Positions 37,495 through 47,061 of a DNA stretch of 64,000 bases are shown here, one piece after another (position 1 is the first letter of the stretch; every line of letters starts with the position of its first letter). Source of the stretch: Olleya sp. Hel_I_94 (GTDB lineage: Bacteria; Bacteroidota; Bacteroidia; Flavobacteriales; Flavobacteriaceae); NCBI RefSeq assembly GCF_007827365.1, contig NZ_VISI01000001.1, forward strand, positions 2,501-66,500, read 5' to 3'. The position numbers and the translations under genes were made by a program. Below the pieces are notes generated by a model. The model worked only from the letters and a program-made list of their open reading frames with translations, had not been told where the DNA came from and made no database searches.

Positions 37495-38640
37495 CTAATT
37501 TTCAAACCATCGTTTGTACCTTTTAGAATCTCTAAATTTTAGAATTGGATATTCAAAAAAGGTAAATAGCAGGTAGGAAAGCACAAAAGTGATAACTAAA
37601 TATAAAAATAAAACACCAAACTTACCTACATAAGTTAGTTCTAAGTTTTTTGTAAAATGCTGGATACTTAACAACACAATAGAGTAATTAATTAAATATA
37701 TTGAATACGACCACAAACTAATATTAGTTATAGTTTTTGATAAAAATTGACTTGATTGCCAATTGGAAAACATAGGAAATGTAAGCAGTATACTTATGGA
37801 TAAGAGCGATAAATAATAAACATTAAAAAACGTACTAAAACTATCTGGATTTAATTGATTAAATAGTATTAATAGATGAATTCCTATAAATAAGAAGACA
37901 CCAATTATCAAACTTATATACCTGTAACGCACCCAAGTATTGCTGTAATAAAAAGCAAAAAAAGCACCAATAAAGCCATAGTAAATACTATCTATCCTGT
38001 AGACCACGACTTTACGTAGCGACTTACTCCATGAAAAATCTTGAATAGCTATTGATGCCATATTATCAAACAAAAACTTGTGATAAATAGCACTTGCTAT
38101 AATGACTAATGTAGTTAATAAAAACATCCATTTTGTCACCTTTTTAAAAATCACTCGTAATAGAATAAAACAAACTGGTCCTATTATATAAGCAAATTCC
38201 TCGATTGTCAAACTCCAAGATTCAGTGAAAAAATCAGATTGTTTTTGAGATAAATTTTGAAGAAAAAAGAAATACTTATATAATTGATTTGGAGCGTCCA
38301 AATTAAACAGGAATAACAACCCAATATTTATAATTAAAACCAGATAATAATTTGGCAATGTCCTTAACCAACGTCGTAACCAAAAATTAATAAAATCTGT
38401 AATAGAAGTTTTATTACGTGCTATATGCTTTATTAAGATGGTACCAATTAAAAAACCACTTAAAATAAAAAATAAATCAACACCAATAGTTCCAAAAAAC
38501 TGTATAGTTTTTATGATACTGGATTGAGAATCCGGAAATAATAGCAACGTGGCATGAGAGCATATTATTAAAATAATAGCCAATGCTCTAACGACATCTA
38601 AACCAAATATTCTTTGTTTATATGTTGTTATAGTTTCCAA
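37495..38640 (-). CDS. Acyltransferase family 3 membrane protein (OafA/OatA-like)
   Basis: Integral membrane acyltransferase of 381 residues with about ten helices. The N-terminal signature FGLDVVRALAIILIICSHAT includes the family R and H positions, and FFGTIGVDLFFILSGFLIG follows. Such proteins O-acetylate envelope polysaccharides or peptidoglycan; the acceptor is unknown. It follows the 62-residue membrane protein gene by 18 bases and may be the last gene of the PPIase-MoxR unit. Confidence 0.9.
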   Translation of the reverse strand: METITTYKQRIFGLDVVRALAIILIICSHATLLLFPDSQSSIIKTIQFFGTIGVDLFFILSGFLIGTILIKHIARNKTSITDFINFWLRRWLRTLPNYYLVLIINIGLLFLFNLDAPNQLYKYFFFLQNLSQKQSDFFTESWSLTIEEFAYIIGPVCFILLRVIFKKVTKWMFLLTTLVIIASAIYHKFLFDNMASIAIQDFSWSKSLRKVVVYRIDSIYYGFIGAFFAFYYSNTWVRYRYISLIIGVFLFIGIHLLILFNQLNPDSFSTFFNVYYLSLLSISILLTFPMFSNWQSSQFLSKTITNISLWSYSIYLINYSIVLLSIQHFTKNLELTYVGKFGVLFLYLVITFVLSYLLFTFFEYPILKFRDSKRYKRWFEN

Positions 38641-38658
38641 TAAATAAAGGGTAAATCG

Positions 38659-38847
38659 CTATTGTCTAGCTACTTTAATTAATTTGATAATACCTAAAAA
38701 TATAGCGCAAAATTCTATAAAAGTACCTGCTGTTAATAATAGACTACCATAAGGTTTATGTTGTATTTTAAACATGGCTCCTACTATGGTTAATATTATA
38801 CCAATAACTAAAAGCACCAACGGAACTTTAAATTGCTTCAAACTCAT
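38659..38847 (-). CDS. Small two-helix membrane protein, GldL-like segment
   Basis: A 62-residue protein with two hydrophobic helices (VPLVLLVIGIILTIVGAMF and a second one at residues about 33-55) joined by KIQHKPYG. That loop recalls the FKIxHWPGA stretch of the gliding/type IX motor protein GldL, but the protein is far too short to be GldL and the resemblance may be coincidental. It begins one base after the moxR stop and is probably translated with it. Function unknown. Confidence 0.7.
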   Translation of the reverse strand: MSLKQFKVPLVLLVIGIILTIVGAMFKIQHKPYGSLLLTAGTFIEFCAIFLGIIKLIKVARQ

Positions 38848-38848
38848 A

Positions 38849-39802
38849 TTAAAAAAGGCTTTTAATAATATGTTCGATGGTTACACCTTCGGCTTCAGCC
38901 TTATAGTTTTTAATCATTCTGTGACGCAATATACTTGTTGCTACAGCTTGAACATTTTCTATATCTGGAGAAAATTTACCGTTAATAGCAGCATGTGTTT
39001 TAGCTGCTAAAATTAAGTTTTGAGAAGCTCTAGGACCTGCTCCCCAATCTACATACTGTTTAACTAGATCTGAAGCAGCTTCACTAAGTGGTCTTGTTTT
39101 TCCTACCATAGTTACAGCATACTCTATGACATTATCTGCCACAGGAATACGTCTAATTAGTTGCTGGAAATCTGTGATTTCTTGAGCAGTAAATAACGCA
39201 TTAACTTTAGGTTTATGATCTGATGTGGTTGCTTTAACTACATCTACTTCTTCTTGAAAAGTAGGATAATCAAGGTTTATAGCAAACATAAAACGGTCTA
39301 ATTGCGCTTCTGGAAGTGGATAAGTCCCTTCCTGCTCTATTGGGTTTTGTGTTGCTAAAACAAAGTATGGTAAGTCTAATTTATAATGATGCCCAGAAAC
39401 GGTTACTGCACGCTCTTGCATTGCTTCTAGCAAAGCAGCTTGTGTTTTAGGAGGTGTACGGTTAATCTCATCTGCCAATATAATATTAGAAAATATTGGT
39501 CCTTTTATAAACTTAAATTGTCTGCTTTCATCTAGGATTTCGCTTCCTAAAATATCACTAGGCATTAAATCTGGTGTAAACTGTATGCGTTTAAAGTCTA
39601 GTCCTAGTGCTTGCGAAATTGTATTAACCATTAACGTTTTAGCTAATCCTGGAACACCTATTAATAAGGCATGACCACCAGAAAAAATAGAAATTAAAAT
39701 CTGATTAACAACATCATCTTGACCTATAATAACTTTTGCTACTTCTTGTCTTAATGCATTATATTTTGTTACCAGAGATTTTACTGCTGCAACGTCTGAC
39801 AT
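38849..39802 (-). CDS. MoxR-family AAA+ ATPase
   Basis: A 317-residue chaperone-like ATPase. Walker A is GVPGLAKTLM, Walker B is ILADEINRTPPKTQAALLEAMQE, sensor 1 is FVLATQNPIEQEGTYPLPEAQLDRF, and a sensor-2 arginine lies near GPRASQNLILAAK. MoxR proteins usually act with VWA-domain proteins to mature others; no VWA gene is in this window. It sits 9 bases after the SurA-like gene in a cell-envelope unit. Confidence 0.94.
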   Translation of the reverse strand: MSDVAAVKSLVTKYNALRQEVAKVIIGQDDVVNQILISIFSGGHALLIGVPGLAKTLMVNTISQALGLDFKRIQFTPDLMPSDILGSEILDESRQFKFIKGPIFSNIILADEINRTPPKTQAALLEAMQERAVTVSGHHYKLDLPYFVLATQNPIEQEGTYPLPEAQLDRFMFAINLDYPTFQEEVDVVKATTSDHKPKVNALFTAQEITDFQQLIRRIPVADNVIEYAVTMVGKTRPLSEAASDLVKQYVDWGAGPRASQNLILAAKTHAAINGKFSPDIENVQAVATSILRHRMIKNYKAEAEGVTIEHIIKSLF

Positions 39803-39811
39803 ATGTTTTAC

Positions 39812-41260
39812 TTATTTTTTTAACCAGTTACTACTAAAGTCACAATCTCTGTGAGATTCGCTAATTTTAATGTAAGTATCTAATATTTTTTCGTTTTGCC
39901 ATTTACCGATAGCATCAAATTGCTTTTCGTTTAAAGCTAATTCTTTAATTTTTAAATAATCACGTGCATAATCAGCATCATGCTCATCAATTCTATCCGT
40001 TACTGTTACCAACTTAAACTTGATATTACCTTGTCTGTCAGTATCTGTTAACACCTCACTAATTGTGTTGTTTTCTAGACCTTGTAATTGCCCATATAAT
40101 TCCGGATCCATTCTAGTTAGTTCAAAATTATAATCCTGAGTTTGTGGATTAATTAATTGACCACCTTGGTATTTAGTTTCTTTTTCGTCACTAAACTCTC
40201 TTGCTGCATCAGCAAAAGTATAATCACCTTTAGCTATGTCTGCTTTTATTTTTTCAATTTTTTCTTTGGCTTCTAAAACTTCTTCATCAGATATTTCAGG
40301 AACTAATAAAATGTGACTTACATCATATTCTTGACCTCTAATTTTTTCTAAATAGATAATATGGTATCCGTAATCTGTAGCAAAAGGCTCTGATATTTCT
40401 CCTTCTTGTAAAGAAAAGGCAACATCTCTAAACTCTTTAACCATTCTTGGTTTAGATCTATTCATTGGAGGTAATTTTCCTCCTGCTTTTTTAGAACCTG
40501 GATCTGCAGAATAAAAAGCTGCTCTAGATCTAAAACTTTTACCGTCTTCTTCTATTTCTCTCTTAAATTCTTTTAATCGATCTATAACACGTTGTTTTTC
40601 CTCATCGCTTACTTTAGGCTCAACAATAATTTGTGCTACTTTTAATTCTGTTCCAAATCTTGGACGTTCTTCTTTTGGTATTTTATTGAAAAACTGACGC
40701 ACTTCTTCTGGAGTAACTTCTATATCTGCAATAATTTTCTTTTGCATCTCAGAAGCTAACTTATTGCTTTTGTTAATTTCAAACATTTCTTCTCTAAAAC
40801 TAACTTCGTCTTCTTTTTTATAAAACTTAAGTAACTCATCCATGTTACCATTAGTTTGTTGTAAAAATTGTTGAACTTGTTGGTCTACGTATGAACGAAT
40901 TTCGGCATCACTAATAACAATACTATCTTGGATGGCGTGATGTGCATATAATTTATCTTCTAATAATTTACCAAATAATTGACAACGTGATACACCTTGT
41001 ATAGATGCACCTTGTGCTTTAAGTTGTAAAATCATTTTGTCAATATCACTATCTAAAACAATGTAATCACCCACTACCGCAGCAACACCATCTACTTTAA
41101 GTGCTCCACCTGTATTAGTGGTATCTTTAACTTGCTCTTGTGCTGTTTCGTCAATTATTTCTTGAGCCGAAGTAGCAAACGTTGCTAATAATATAAACGC
41201 TAAGGCATTTAACGTTTTACTTTTAATTGTAAATTTCAAATTGTTTGTTTTTAATGGCAT
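39812..41260 (-). CDS. SurA-like periplasmic peptidyl-prolyl isomerase
   Basis: Outer membrane protein chaperone/isomerase of 482 residues. An N-terminal signal region (KTLNALAFILLATFATSAQ) precedes a SurA N-domain (VDGVAAVVGDYIVLDSDID) and two parvulin domains, at about 190-290 (LKVAQIIVEP to YGYHIIYLEK) and 295-400 (YDVSHILLVPEI). The ATG at 41260 overlaps the upstream gene by 38 bases; an in-frame TTG at 41239 is an alternative that keeps the signal peptide. It is the third of three consecutive PPIase-type genes. Confidence 0.93.
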   Translation of the reverse strand: MPLKTNNLKFTIKSKTLNALAFILLATFATSAQEIIDETAQEQVKDTTNTGGALKVDGVAAVVGDYIVLDSDIDKMILQLKAQGASIQGVSRCQLFGKLLEDKLYAHHAIQDSIVISDAEIRSYVDQQVQQFLQQTNGNMDELLKFYKKEDEVSFREEMFEINKSNKLASEMQKKIIADIEVTPEEVRQFFNKIPKEERPRFGTELKVAQIIVEPKVSDEEKQRVIDRLKEFKREIEEDGKSFRSRAAFYSADPGSKKAGGKLPPMNRSKPRMVKEFRDVAFSLQEGEISEPFATDYGYHIIYLEKIRGQEYDVSHILLVPEISDEEVLEAKEKIEKIKADIAKGDYTFADAAREFSDEKETKYQGGQLINPQTQDYNFELTRMDPELYGQLQGLENNTISEVLTDTDRQGNIKFKLVTVTDRIDEHDADYARDYLKIKELALNEKQFDAIGKWQNEKILDTYIKISESHRDCDFSSNWLKK

Positions 41261-42074
41261 CTTTAGTAATGTCCTTTTCTAATTGTTTTATTAATTCCAA
41301 TTTTCGTTTGTTAACAACGATTTGGTTAATGGTTGGTCTAACGTACTCCAATGGAGCAGTATCGTTTCGTAACAACACATTATTTATTTGCATCAAATAT
41401 AATCCTAATGAGTCTTTGAGTTGTATAAAATTAGATTTTTTTAACAATTCATTTTTGTTATCTAATGTCACGACAGGTATTTTATTAATAACCTGATCAA
41501 CCCTTATCCATAACGAATCTTTTAATGAATAAGATTTAAATTGTATTGAAATTGAATCTAACTCTTTTTTATCTGACTTATTAAAGCGTTTAAATTTGGT
41601 TTTAATTTTTTCTAAATCTAAGCGATTTGCTTCAACATTAATATATCTAAACTGAATTAGATCTTCATTTAACTTAAAGGCGTCTTTATTTAAATCGTAA
41701 TATGAAGCAGCTTCTGTTACTGATACTGTGGTGTCTAAGTTTTTAGATACTAAGGCTTCCACATAGGCTTTACTGTACAAATCATTTTTGTATTGTTGTA
41801 TTAACCTATCAAATTTTTCCAATTTTGCATCAGACAAATTAACTTGCGCATTTTGCACAAATAGTTGTTGTGTTGCCCATTTATTAATAAAGTTATTAGC
41901 AAAAATAGTACTATCTGATTGGCTTAAATTTTCTGGCAAGGCCTTTTTTAAATCACTTGAATATAAAAAAACTTCTTCTACTCTAGCGATAGCATTTTCT
42001 TGTTGTGCAGGTTTAAAATAGTCACAAGACCATAAAACACCTAACATTATTAATATGTAGCTTAGTTTTTTCAA
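41223..42074 (-). CDS. SurA-N-like/PpiC-related lipoprotein
   Basis: A 283-residue lipoprotein (MKKLSYILIMLGVLWSC, lipobox Cys17). The region NAIARVEEVFLYSSDLKKALPEN resembles the start of SurA/PpiC proteins, and helices follow, but I do not see a clear parvulin active-site domain. It is probably a chaperone-like partner of the flanking isomerases. It starts one base after the upstream PPIase stop and overlaps the SurA-like gene by up to 38 bases. Confidence 0.8.
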   Translation of the reverse strand: MKKLSYILIMLGVLWSCDYFKPAQQENAIARVEEVFLYSSDLKKALPENLSQSDSTIFANNFINKWATQQLFVQNAQVNLSDAKLEKFDRLIQQYKNDLYSKAYVEALVSKNLDTTVSVTEAASYYDLNKDAFKLNEDLIQFRYINVEANRLDLEKIKTKFKRFNKSDKKELDSISIQFKSYSLKDSLWIRVDQVINKIPVVTLDNKNELLKKSNFIQLKDSLGLYLMQINNVLLRNDTAPLEYVRPTINQIVVNKRKLELIKQLEKDITKDAIKNKQFEIYN

Positions 42075-42075
42075 T

Positions 42076-44016
42076 TTATTTTAGTTCTTCTTTTACTTGT
42101 TTTAATGCGTCCTTGTTTATTGTAACCTTATACTTTTTAGTTAATTCTAAAAGCCAGTCTTTTTCTTTTTTCTCCTGAAAATCTGATACTACGCTACCTT
42201 TAGCTTGCTCAAATGTTTTTTGAGTTTTAGGTAATATACCATTTACTTTAACGACACTGTAAGCATCATTATGTTTAAAGACTTTAGAAACTCCAGTTTT
42301 CAGATTCAGCCCTTTTGGTAATGCTTGATGTGTTGTATCTAAAGTATCGATGATAAAACTAACATTTATTTGGTTGTCCGCGTTAATTTGTTTTTTAATA
42401 TTATCTGTAGCTATATTTTGCTCTAGTAATTTTGACACTTGTTTAATTACACTTTTTTTAGCAGAAGAGGCCACAATTGCATCAACTCTGGTGTCATAAT
42501 AGTAATTAGCTTTGTGTTGATTGTAATAGTCTAACAATCCTACTGAATCTTGTTTTGCAGCATTCCAAATTTGGTTTTCCATCAAATCAAACAGCAACAA
42601 TCCATCACGATATTCGCTTAACACTTGTGCATATTCTTGGTTTTCAGACTCTAAGTTTTCTTCTTGATACGCTTTTAAATTACTTTCAACAAAAACTTTA
42701 AAATTATCTTCTGCCAATTGTTTTAATGACACTTTAGCTTGTCGTCTACGTTGACTTTTAAATAAAAATTGAGCAAATTCAATTTCTGGTATTTGCTTTG
42801 TTCCTATAGTTAATAGTGTTTTTTCACCTATAAATGTTGCAGGAATGGTCCAATTACTTGCAAAATAATCATCCGATAGGATATTAATAATAGGCGTTAA
42901 GTCTACTGTTGTCAAATCAACATTATATGTTTGTAACAAATTTTCAATACGCTTATCACTAATAACTTTAGATCTAGAATCACGTTTAATTTTATTTTTT
43001 AATTCTAATTCTAAAGCCTCAAAAGGTTGTATTCCATTTTTTTCAATCAGTTTAATAATATGGTAACCAAACTCTGATTTAAAAGGTTTAGACACATCAC
43101 CAACGTTAGTTAAGCCAAATGCTTGTTCTTCAAATATTTTTGAACTTAATTGACCAGCTGAAAACGCATTTAATTTCCCACCATTACTACTTGAACTTTT
43201 ATCATCAGAAAACTGTTTAGCTAAAGCACTAAAATCTTCTCCTTGCTTTAGTCTTTTATAGATTTCGTTTATACTATTCTGGGCTGTTTGCTCTGCTTTA
43301 TCATCTGTTAACATAATGTGTGCAACGGTAACATCACCTCTGTTTTTACGTTTATTATTTACAAAAACTACATGGTAACCAAACTGCGTTCTAAAGGGTT
43401 GTGACCATTCTCCAACCGCTGTATTATATGCAGCATTTTCAAATGGATATACCATTTTAAAAGCGGTAAAAAAGCCCAACTCTTCTGCAAATAAAGTTTG
43501 ACCATTATGGATGTCTTTTTTTACTGGCTCAAAGCCTTCGTTTATAGCTCGATCTCTTAGTTTTTTTATTTCTTGATAGGCTAACAATGTATCTTTTGGG
43601 CTTGCGTTTTCATCTATTTTAACCAAAATATGATTGGCATCCACTTCTGTTAAAAGTCTTTGGTAACCTTCTTGAATTAGCTGATCTGTTACCTTACTAT
43701 CATTTAAATAATTTTTAGCCAATTGGCTTTTATAGCTTGAAAACTCTCTTAAATAAGCTGGTTTTTGATCCATTCCTAAAGCCTTAGCTTCAGCAATTTT
43801 AAGTTTATACTTAACAAATAAATCTAAGTAATTATCAATATCCTTTTGAGAGTCGTCTTTGACTAAATCTAAGTTTTTGCTATATACACGCTTAAACTCT
43901 GTAGTATAAACTGGCACATCATCTACTGTAAATAAAACAGTATTAGTTTGCCCATTTGCAAATAAACAGGTAAAGAAAAAAGAGAGGAATGTAATACGTA
44001 AAATATTCATTTTCAT
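42076..44016 (-). CDS. Periplasmic peptidyl-prolyl isomerase with two parvulin domains (PpiC/SurA-like)
   Basis: Exported folding factor of 646 residues. A signal peptide (ILRITFLSFFFTCLFANGQ) is followed by an N-terminal helical domain. The first parvulin domain spans about 125-220 (VDANHILVKIDENASPKDT to FGYHVVFVNNK) and the second about 228-330 (VTVAHIMLTDDKAEQT to FGYHIIKLIEK). A long helical C-terminal part ends in a lysine-rich tail. It is first in a six-gene minus-strand unit, behind a good promoter at 44046-44075. Confidence 0.92.
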   Translation of the reverse strand: MKMNILRITFLSFFFTCLFANGQTNTVLFTVDDVPVYTTEFKRVYSKNLDLVKDDSQKDIDNYLDLFVKYKLKIAEAKALGMDQKPAYLREFSSYKSQLAKNYLNDSKVTDQLIQEGYQRLLTEVDANHILVKIDENASPKDTLLAYQEIKKLRDRAINEGFEPVKKDIHNGQTLFAEELGFFTAFKMVYPFENAAYNTAVGEWSQPFRTQFGYHVVFVNNKRKNRGDVTVAHIMLTDDKAEQTAQNSINEIYKRLKQGEDFSALAKQFSDDKSSSSNGGKLNAFSAGQLSSKIFEEQAFGLTNVGDVSKPFKSEFGYHIIKLIEKNGIQPFEALELELKNKIKRDSRSKVISDKRIENLLQTYNVDLTTVDLTPIINILSDDYFASNWTIPATFIGEKTLLTIGTKQIPEIEFAQFLFKSQRRRQAKVSLKQLAEDNFKVFVESNLKAYQEENLESENQEYAQVLSEYRDGLLLFDLMENQIWNAAKQDSVGLLDYYNQHKANYYYDTRVDAIVASSAKKSVIKQVSKLLEQNIATDNIKKQINADNQINVSFIIDTLDTTHQALPKGLNLKTGVSKVFKHNDAYSVVKVNGILPKTQKTFEQAKGSVVSDFQEKKEKDWLLELTKKYKVTINKDALKQVKEELK

Positions 44017-44045
44017 AATTAAGCCACATTTGTTAGCAATGTCTG

Positions 44046-44075
44046 CAAAAATAGTAATATTACACTATTAAACAA
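44046..44075 (-). promoter_or_regulatory. Promoter of the PPIase-MoxR unit
   Basis: On the minus strand TTG (44075-44073), 19 bases, TATTTTTG (44053-44046), then 29 bases to the ATG at 44016. Confidence 0.7.
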
Positions 44076-44280
44076 TGACTTTTAAAACGATACTTTAAAG
44101 TAATTATTATAGTTTTTATACTAGTTATTTTTTAAAAAACTAAGTCCTCAAATTATTTAAAATTTTAGACTTTCTTTAAAAATTAATTTACAACAAAAAC
44201 TTATATTTACCATCAAACACATATTTATAGATTGTAATTATACAATTACTTTTATTTAAGCTTACGTGTTATTTTTTTAT

Positions 44281-44733
44281 ATGAAATATACAATTACAGT
44301 ATTAATTAGAAAACCTATTGAAGAATGCTTTAGGCTTTTACAAAACCATGAATCCAGAAAACATTGGCATCCTGGTTTAACTAGTTTTGAGCATTTAAGC
44401 GGTTTACCTAATGAAGTAGGTGTACAAATGAAACTAAACTACACTTTTGGCAAACGAAAATTGAGTGTTATAGAAACTGTAACTTATATTGAAAACAATA
44501 AAACGGTACATTACAACTTTGATTCTGCAGGCATGCATAACATCCAAGAAAACCAATTTAAAGTCGTTGATGATAATAGCACATTATGGACGTGTAACAA
44601 CGAGTTTTTACCAACTACATTTTCTAAACGTCTAATGTTACTTTTAATGCCAAAAGCAATAAAGTTACAATCGGAAAAATATTTATACGATTTTAAAAAT
44701 TATATAGAAATAGGAAAGTCTGTTAAAAATTAA
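44281..44733 (+). CDS. SRPBCC (START-like) family protein
   Basis: A 150-residue cytoplasmic protein with the helix-grip pattern of the SRPBCC superfamily: MKYTITVLIRKPIEECFRLLQNHESRKHWHPGL at the start, a run of beta strands, and a long C-terminal helix. Members bind hydrophobic ligands or act as cyclases; none can be assigned. The ATG at 44281 is preferred over an in-frame GTG at 44266. A small gene follows after 2 bases. Confidence 0.82.
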   Translation: MKYTITVLIRKPIEECFRLLQNHESRKHWHPGLTSFEHLSGLPNEVGVQMKLNYTFGKRKLSVIETVTYIENNKTVHYNFDSAGMHNIQENQFKVVDDNSTLWTCNNEFLPTTFSKRLMLLLMPKAIKLQSEKYLYDFKNYIEIGKSVKN

Positions 44734-44735
44734 AC

Positions 44736-44972
44736 ATGAGAAAACTTAAATTAATTTGGGACTTTAGAGGTCCTGATGCTTTAAAAATTGCCCAACACCA
44801 CGAAATACATCTTAAAGAATATATAACTTTAGAAAAAACTGAATTAAATATTACAGGTTTTGAAACACTTAGCGATATGCATAGTATTGCTTTTATGGTG
44901 GTTAATGAAACAGAAATGAAACCCATACGTGATGCATTAAAACCACATCGTGGACAAGTTTACGCAGAATAG
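44736..44972 (+). CDS. Small conserved-looking protein, function unknown
   Basis: A 78-residue soluble protein (MRKLKLIWDFRGPDALKIAQ). It contains HHEIHLKEY and a C-terminal ETEMKPIRDALKPHRGQVY. The His-rich segment could bind a metal, but that is a guess. It begins 2 bases after the SRPBCC gene and is very likely translated with it, which is the main support for its being real. No known family recognised. Confidence 0.65.
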   Translation: MRKLKLIWDFRGPDALKIAQHHEIHLKEYITLEKTELNITGFETLSDMHSIAFMVVNETEMKPIRDALKPHRGQVYAE

Positions 44973-45175
44973 TTATAAAACTAATAATAGTACACCATAG
45001 TTTTAAGCTATTTAAAACATACTATATTAGTTAAATGTTTATTAATTATAATGTTACCTTTTTGATAGACAAAATACGCTTAAATCTCTTGTCATTACTT
45101 ATGCACGTTAGGTGATAACACTGGCTATTCTTCTTTTAAAACAAATCTAATTATTGTACCTTGCACTCCTATTTT

Positions 45176-45182
45176 AAAGGAG
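45176..45182 (+). promoter_or_regulatory. Unusual Shine-Dalgarno site before the PLP enzyme
   Basis: AAAGGAG ends about 5 bases before the ATG at 45188 and is complementary to CTCCTTT in the 16S 3' end found in this window. Most genes here lack such a site, so it stands out and supports this start. Confidence 0.6.
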
Positions 45183-45187
45183 AAATT

Positions 45188-47032
45188 ATGAACAATAATA
45201 AAATGATAAATTATCTTAAAGATGTACTTCAAAACATGCCAACTGGCTGGTTGAATTTAACAACGCATCGCTTAGATATCTATAACGAAAAATTAGCTAA
45301 AACTGAATTTTTAGATCAATTTGAGAATTTATATAATAACAATAATGCTGAAGCTTCCGCTTTAAACCAATTACCAACTGCTTACGATTATATTAGACTT
45401 GGTCATCCACTATCTTGTGTATTAGAATGGGTTATTGCTGATTTAAATAATTTAAAACCTGAAGCGGTTATAAGTTTTTCATCTAAAATAACTCCAATTT
45501 TATCTGTTTTAAGAAAAAATCTTTTAGCGGATAAAAACACACAAATCAACTACATTGGTCAATTACCAAGTATTTTTGATGCTGAAGTATTACGTAACGT
45601 TTATGGTTATAATTTTGAATTAAAGCAAGTAGATTCTGCTCAAGACATAACTGATTTTAATGGTAGTACCATCTTTATCAATCAACAAAACGATATATGT
45701 CATGCAAATTTAACCAGTAACATAGACTTTACGGTTAACTTACATAGTGATTTAGGAAGTGTATTATTAGTAAATGGTGCAAAAAACGAAGCTTATATTT
45801 CTGACATACAACATGTAAGACGACGAGAAACCATTGCAATGACACCTATTAATTGCTTAGCTGCTTTACAGGATTTAATTAACACAACATCATCAGACTA
45901 TACAAGTAGCACTTTACAGACAGATAAAGCTAAGGTCCTGGAAACTATTAAAGCCATTACAGAATCACCTTCTAAACCTTTAGTAGGCTCAAGTGGATTA
46001 TCAATCCAGTATGCTATCATGATGGGACTTATACATGATGCGTTAATTAACCACAAAGGAAAAGACATTAAGTTTATTGTTCCTCCAAACTGTTATGGTG
46101 GTACTAACGATCAAGCTAGACGTGTTGCTGCATGTATTGACAATGTAGAAGTAGTAGATTTACCTGTGGATGGAGACAATGACATGGTAACAAGTATTGA
46201 TACCGTTTTAAACACTATTGCAAGCCAAGATGCAGTACCTTATATTATTGCAGAAATTCCGACAAATCCTAGAGTTGAAGTTCCAGATCTTTTACAATTA
46301 AAGGCTGCATTAAGTAAAGTTAGACACACACCAAATGGTGATATAGCAATAGACCCAGTTTTTATTTTAGATCAAACCTTTTGTCCAAATGTTTTATTTT
46401 TAGGTGAAAACAAAATACTATCTAGCGTAAGAACAATATCTTATGCAAGCGGATCTAAATTTCCTAGTGGTGGACATTGTACTGCTGGTTATTGTGTAGG
46501 TAATACTAAAACGCAAGATTTAATGGCTCACATAGAAAACCATTTAACCCTTTGCGATAATGAAGCGACTAATCTTCAATATGAAATTTTAGCAAAGCAA
46601 TTACCTTCAATGAATCAAAGAATTAAAGACGCTTACAGCAATACTCGTGAGTTTGTTAATTTTATACACGATACGCTACCAGAAGCTAAAATCAATTTTG
46701 TATCAGAAGCACTTGCTGAGCAAGATTTTACACCTTCTGTTTTCTCGTTAGACCTTCCAACAAAAGGAAACACAGCACAAGAAAAAGAAGATTATAAACG
46801 CGCTTTAAACTTAAAATTAATTAACCTAATGATTACTCAAATTCCAAATGAGAGTAAATATTGCGTTAGTTATGGTCAATTAAATGGCTGCTACTGGACT
46901 ATTCCTGCAACCTCAACACAAGGCACAACTAAAGAAGGTGATAAAGATTACATCGTACGTGCCTCCTTATCTCCTAATCTAGATTTAGAACTTCATAAAA
47001 AAGTATTTCTAGACTTTGTAAAAAGTATGTAA
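45188..47032 (+). CDS. PLP-dependent enzyme, Cys/Met-metabolism-like fold
   Basis: A 614-residue protein with a fold-type I PLP domain in its C-terminal two thirds. The likely PLP-binding lysine is in ISYASGSKFPSGGHC, with AEIPTNPRVEVPDL and PVFILDQTFCPN (Asp contacting the PLP nitrogen) upstream of it, like cystathionine gamma-synthase relatives. The first 250 residues are extra compared with those enzymes. The exact reaction cannot be given. The ATG at 45188 is preceded by AAAGGAG, a rare true Shine-Dalgarno match; an in-frame TTG at 45161 is less likely. Confidence 0.8.
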   Translation: MNNNKMINYLKDVLQNMPTGWLNLTTHRLDIYNEKLAKTEFLDQFENLYNNNNAEASALNQLPTAYDYIRLGHPLSCVLEWVIADLNNLKPEAVISFSSKITPILSVLRKNLLADKNTQINYIGQLPSIFDAEVLRNVYGYNFELKQVDSAQDITDFNGSTIFINQQNDICHANLTSNIDFTVNLHSDLGSVLLVNGAKNEAYISDIQHVRRRETIAMTPINCLAALQDLINTTSSDYTSSTLQTDKAKVLETIKAITESPSKPLVGSSGLSIQYAIMMGLIHDALINHKGKDIKFIVPPNCYGGTNDQARRVAACIDNVEVVDLPVDGDNDMVTSIDTVLNTIASQDAVPYIIAEIPTNPRVEVPDLLQLKAALSKVRHTPNGDIAIDPVFILDQTFCPNVLFLGENKILSSVRTISYASGSKFPSGGHCTAGYCVGNTKTQDLMAHIENHLTLCDNEATNLQYEILAKQLPSMNQRIKDAYSNTREFVNFIHDTLPEAKINFVSEALAEQDFTPSVFSLDLPTKGNTAQEKEDYKRALNLKLINLMITQIPNESKYCVSYGQLNGCYWTIPATSTQGTTKEGDKDYIVRASLSPNLDLELHKKVFLDFVKSM

Positions 47033-47061
47033 CCCAATATTATCTCCAAATATATTTTAAA

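Noticed and set aside
44973-45187. Leader of the PLP enzyme considered as a SAM or other riboswitch
   Set aside because: No conserved riboswitch core or clear paired helices could be recognised by eye.
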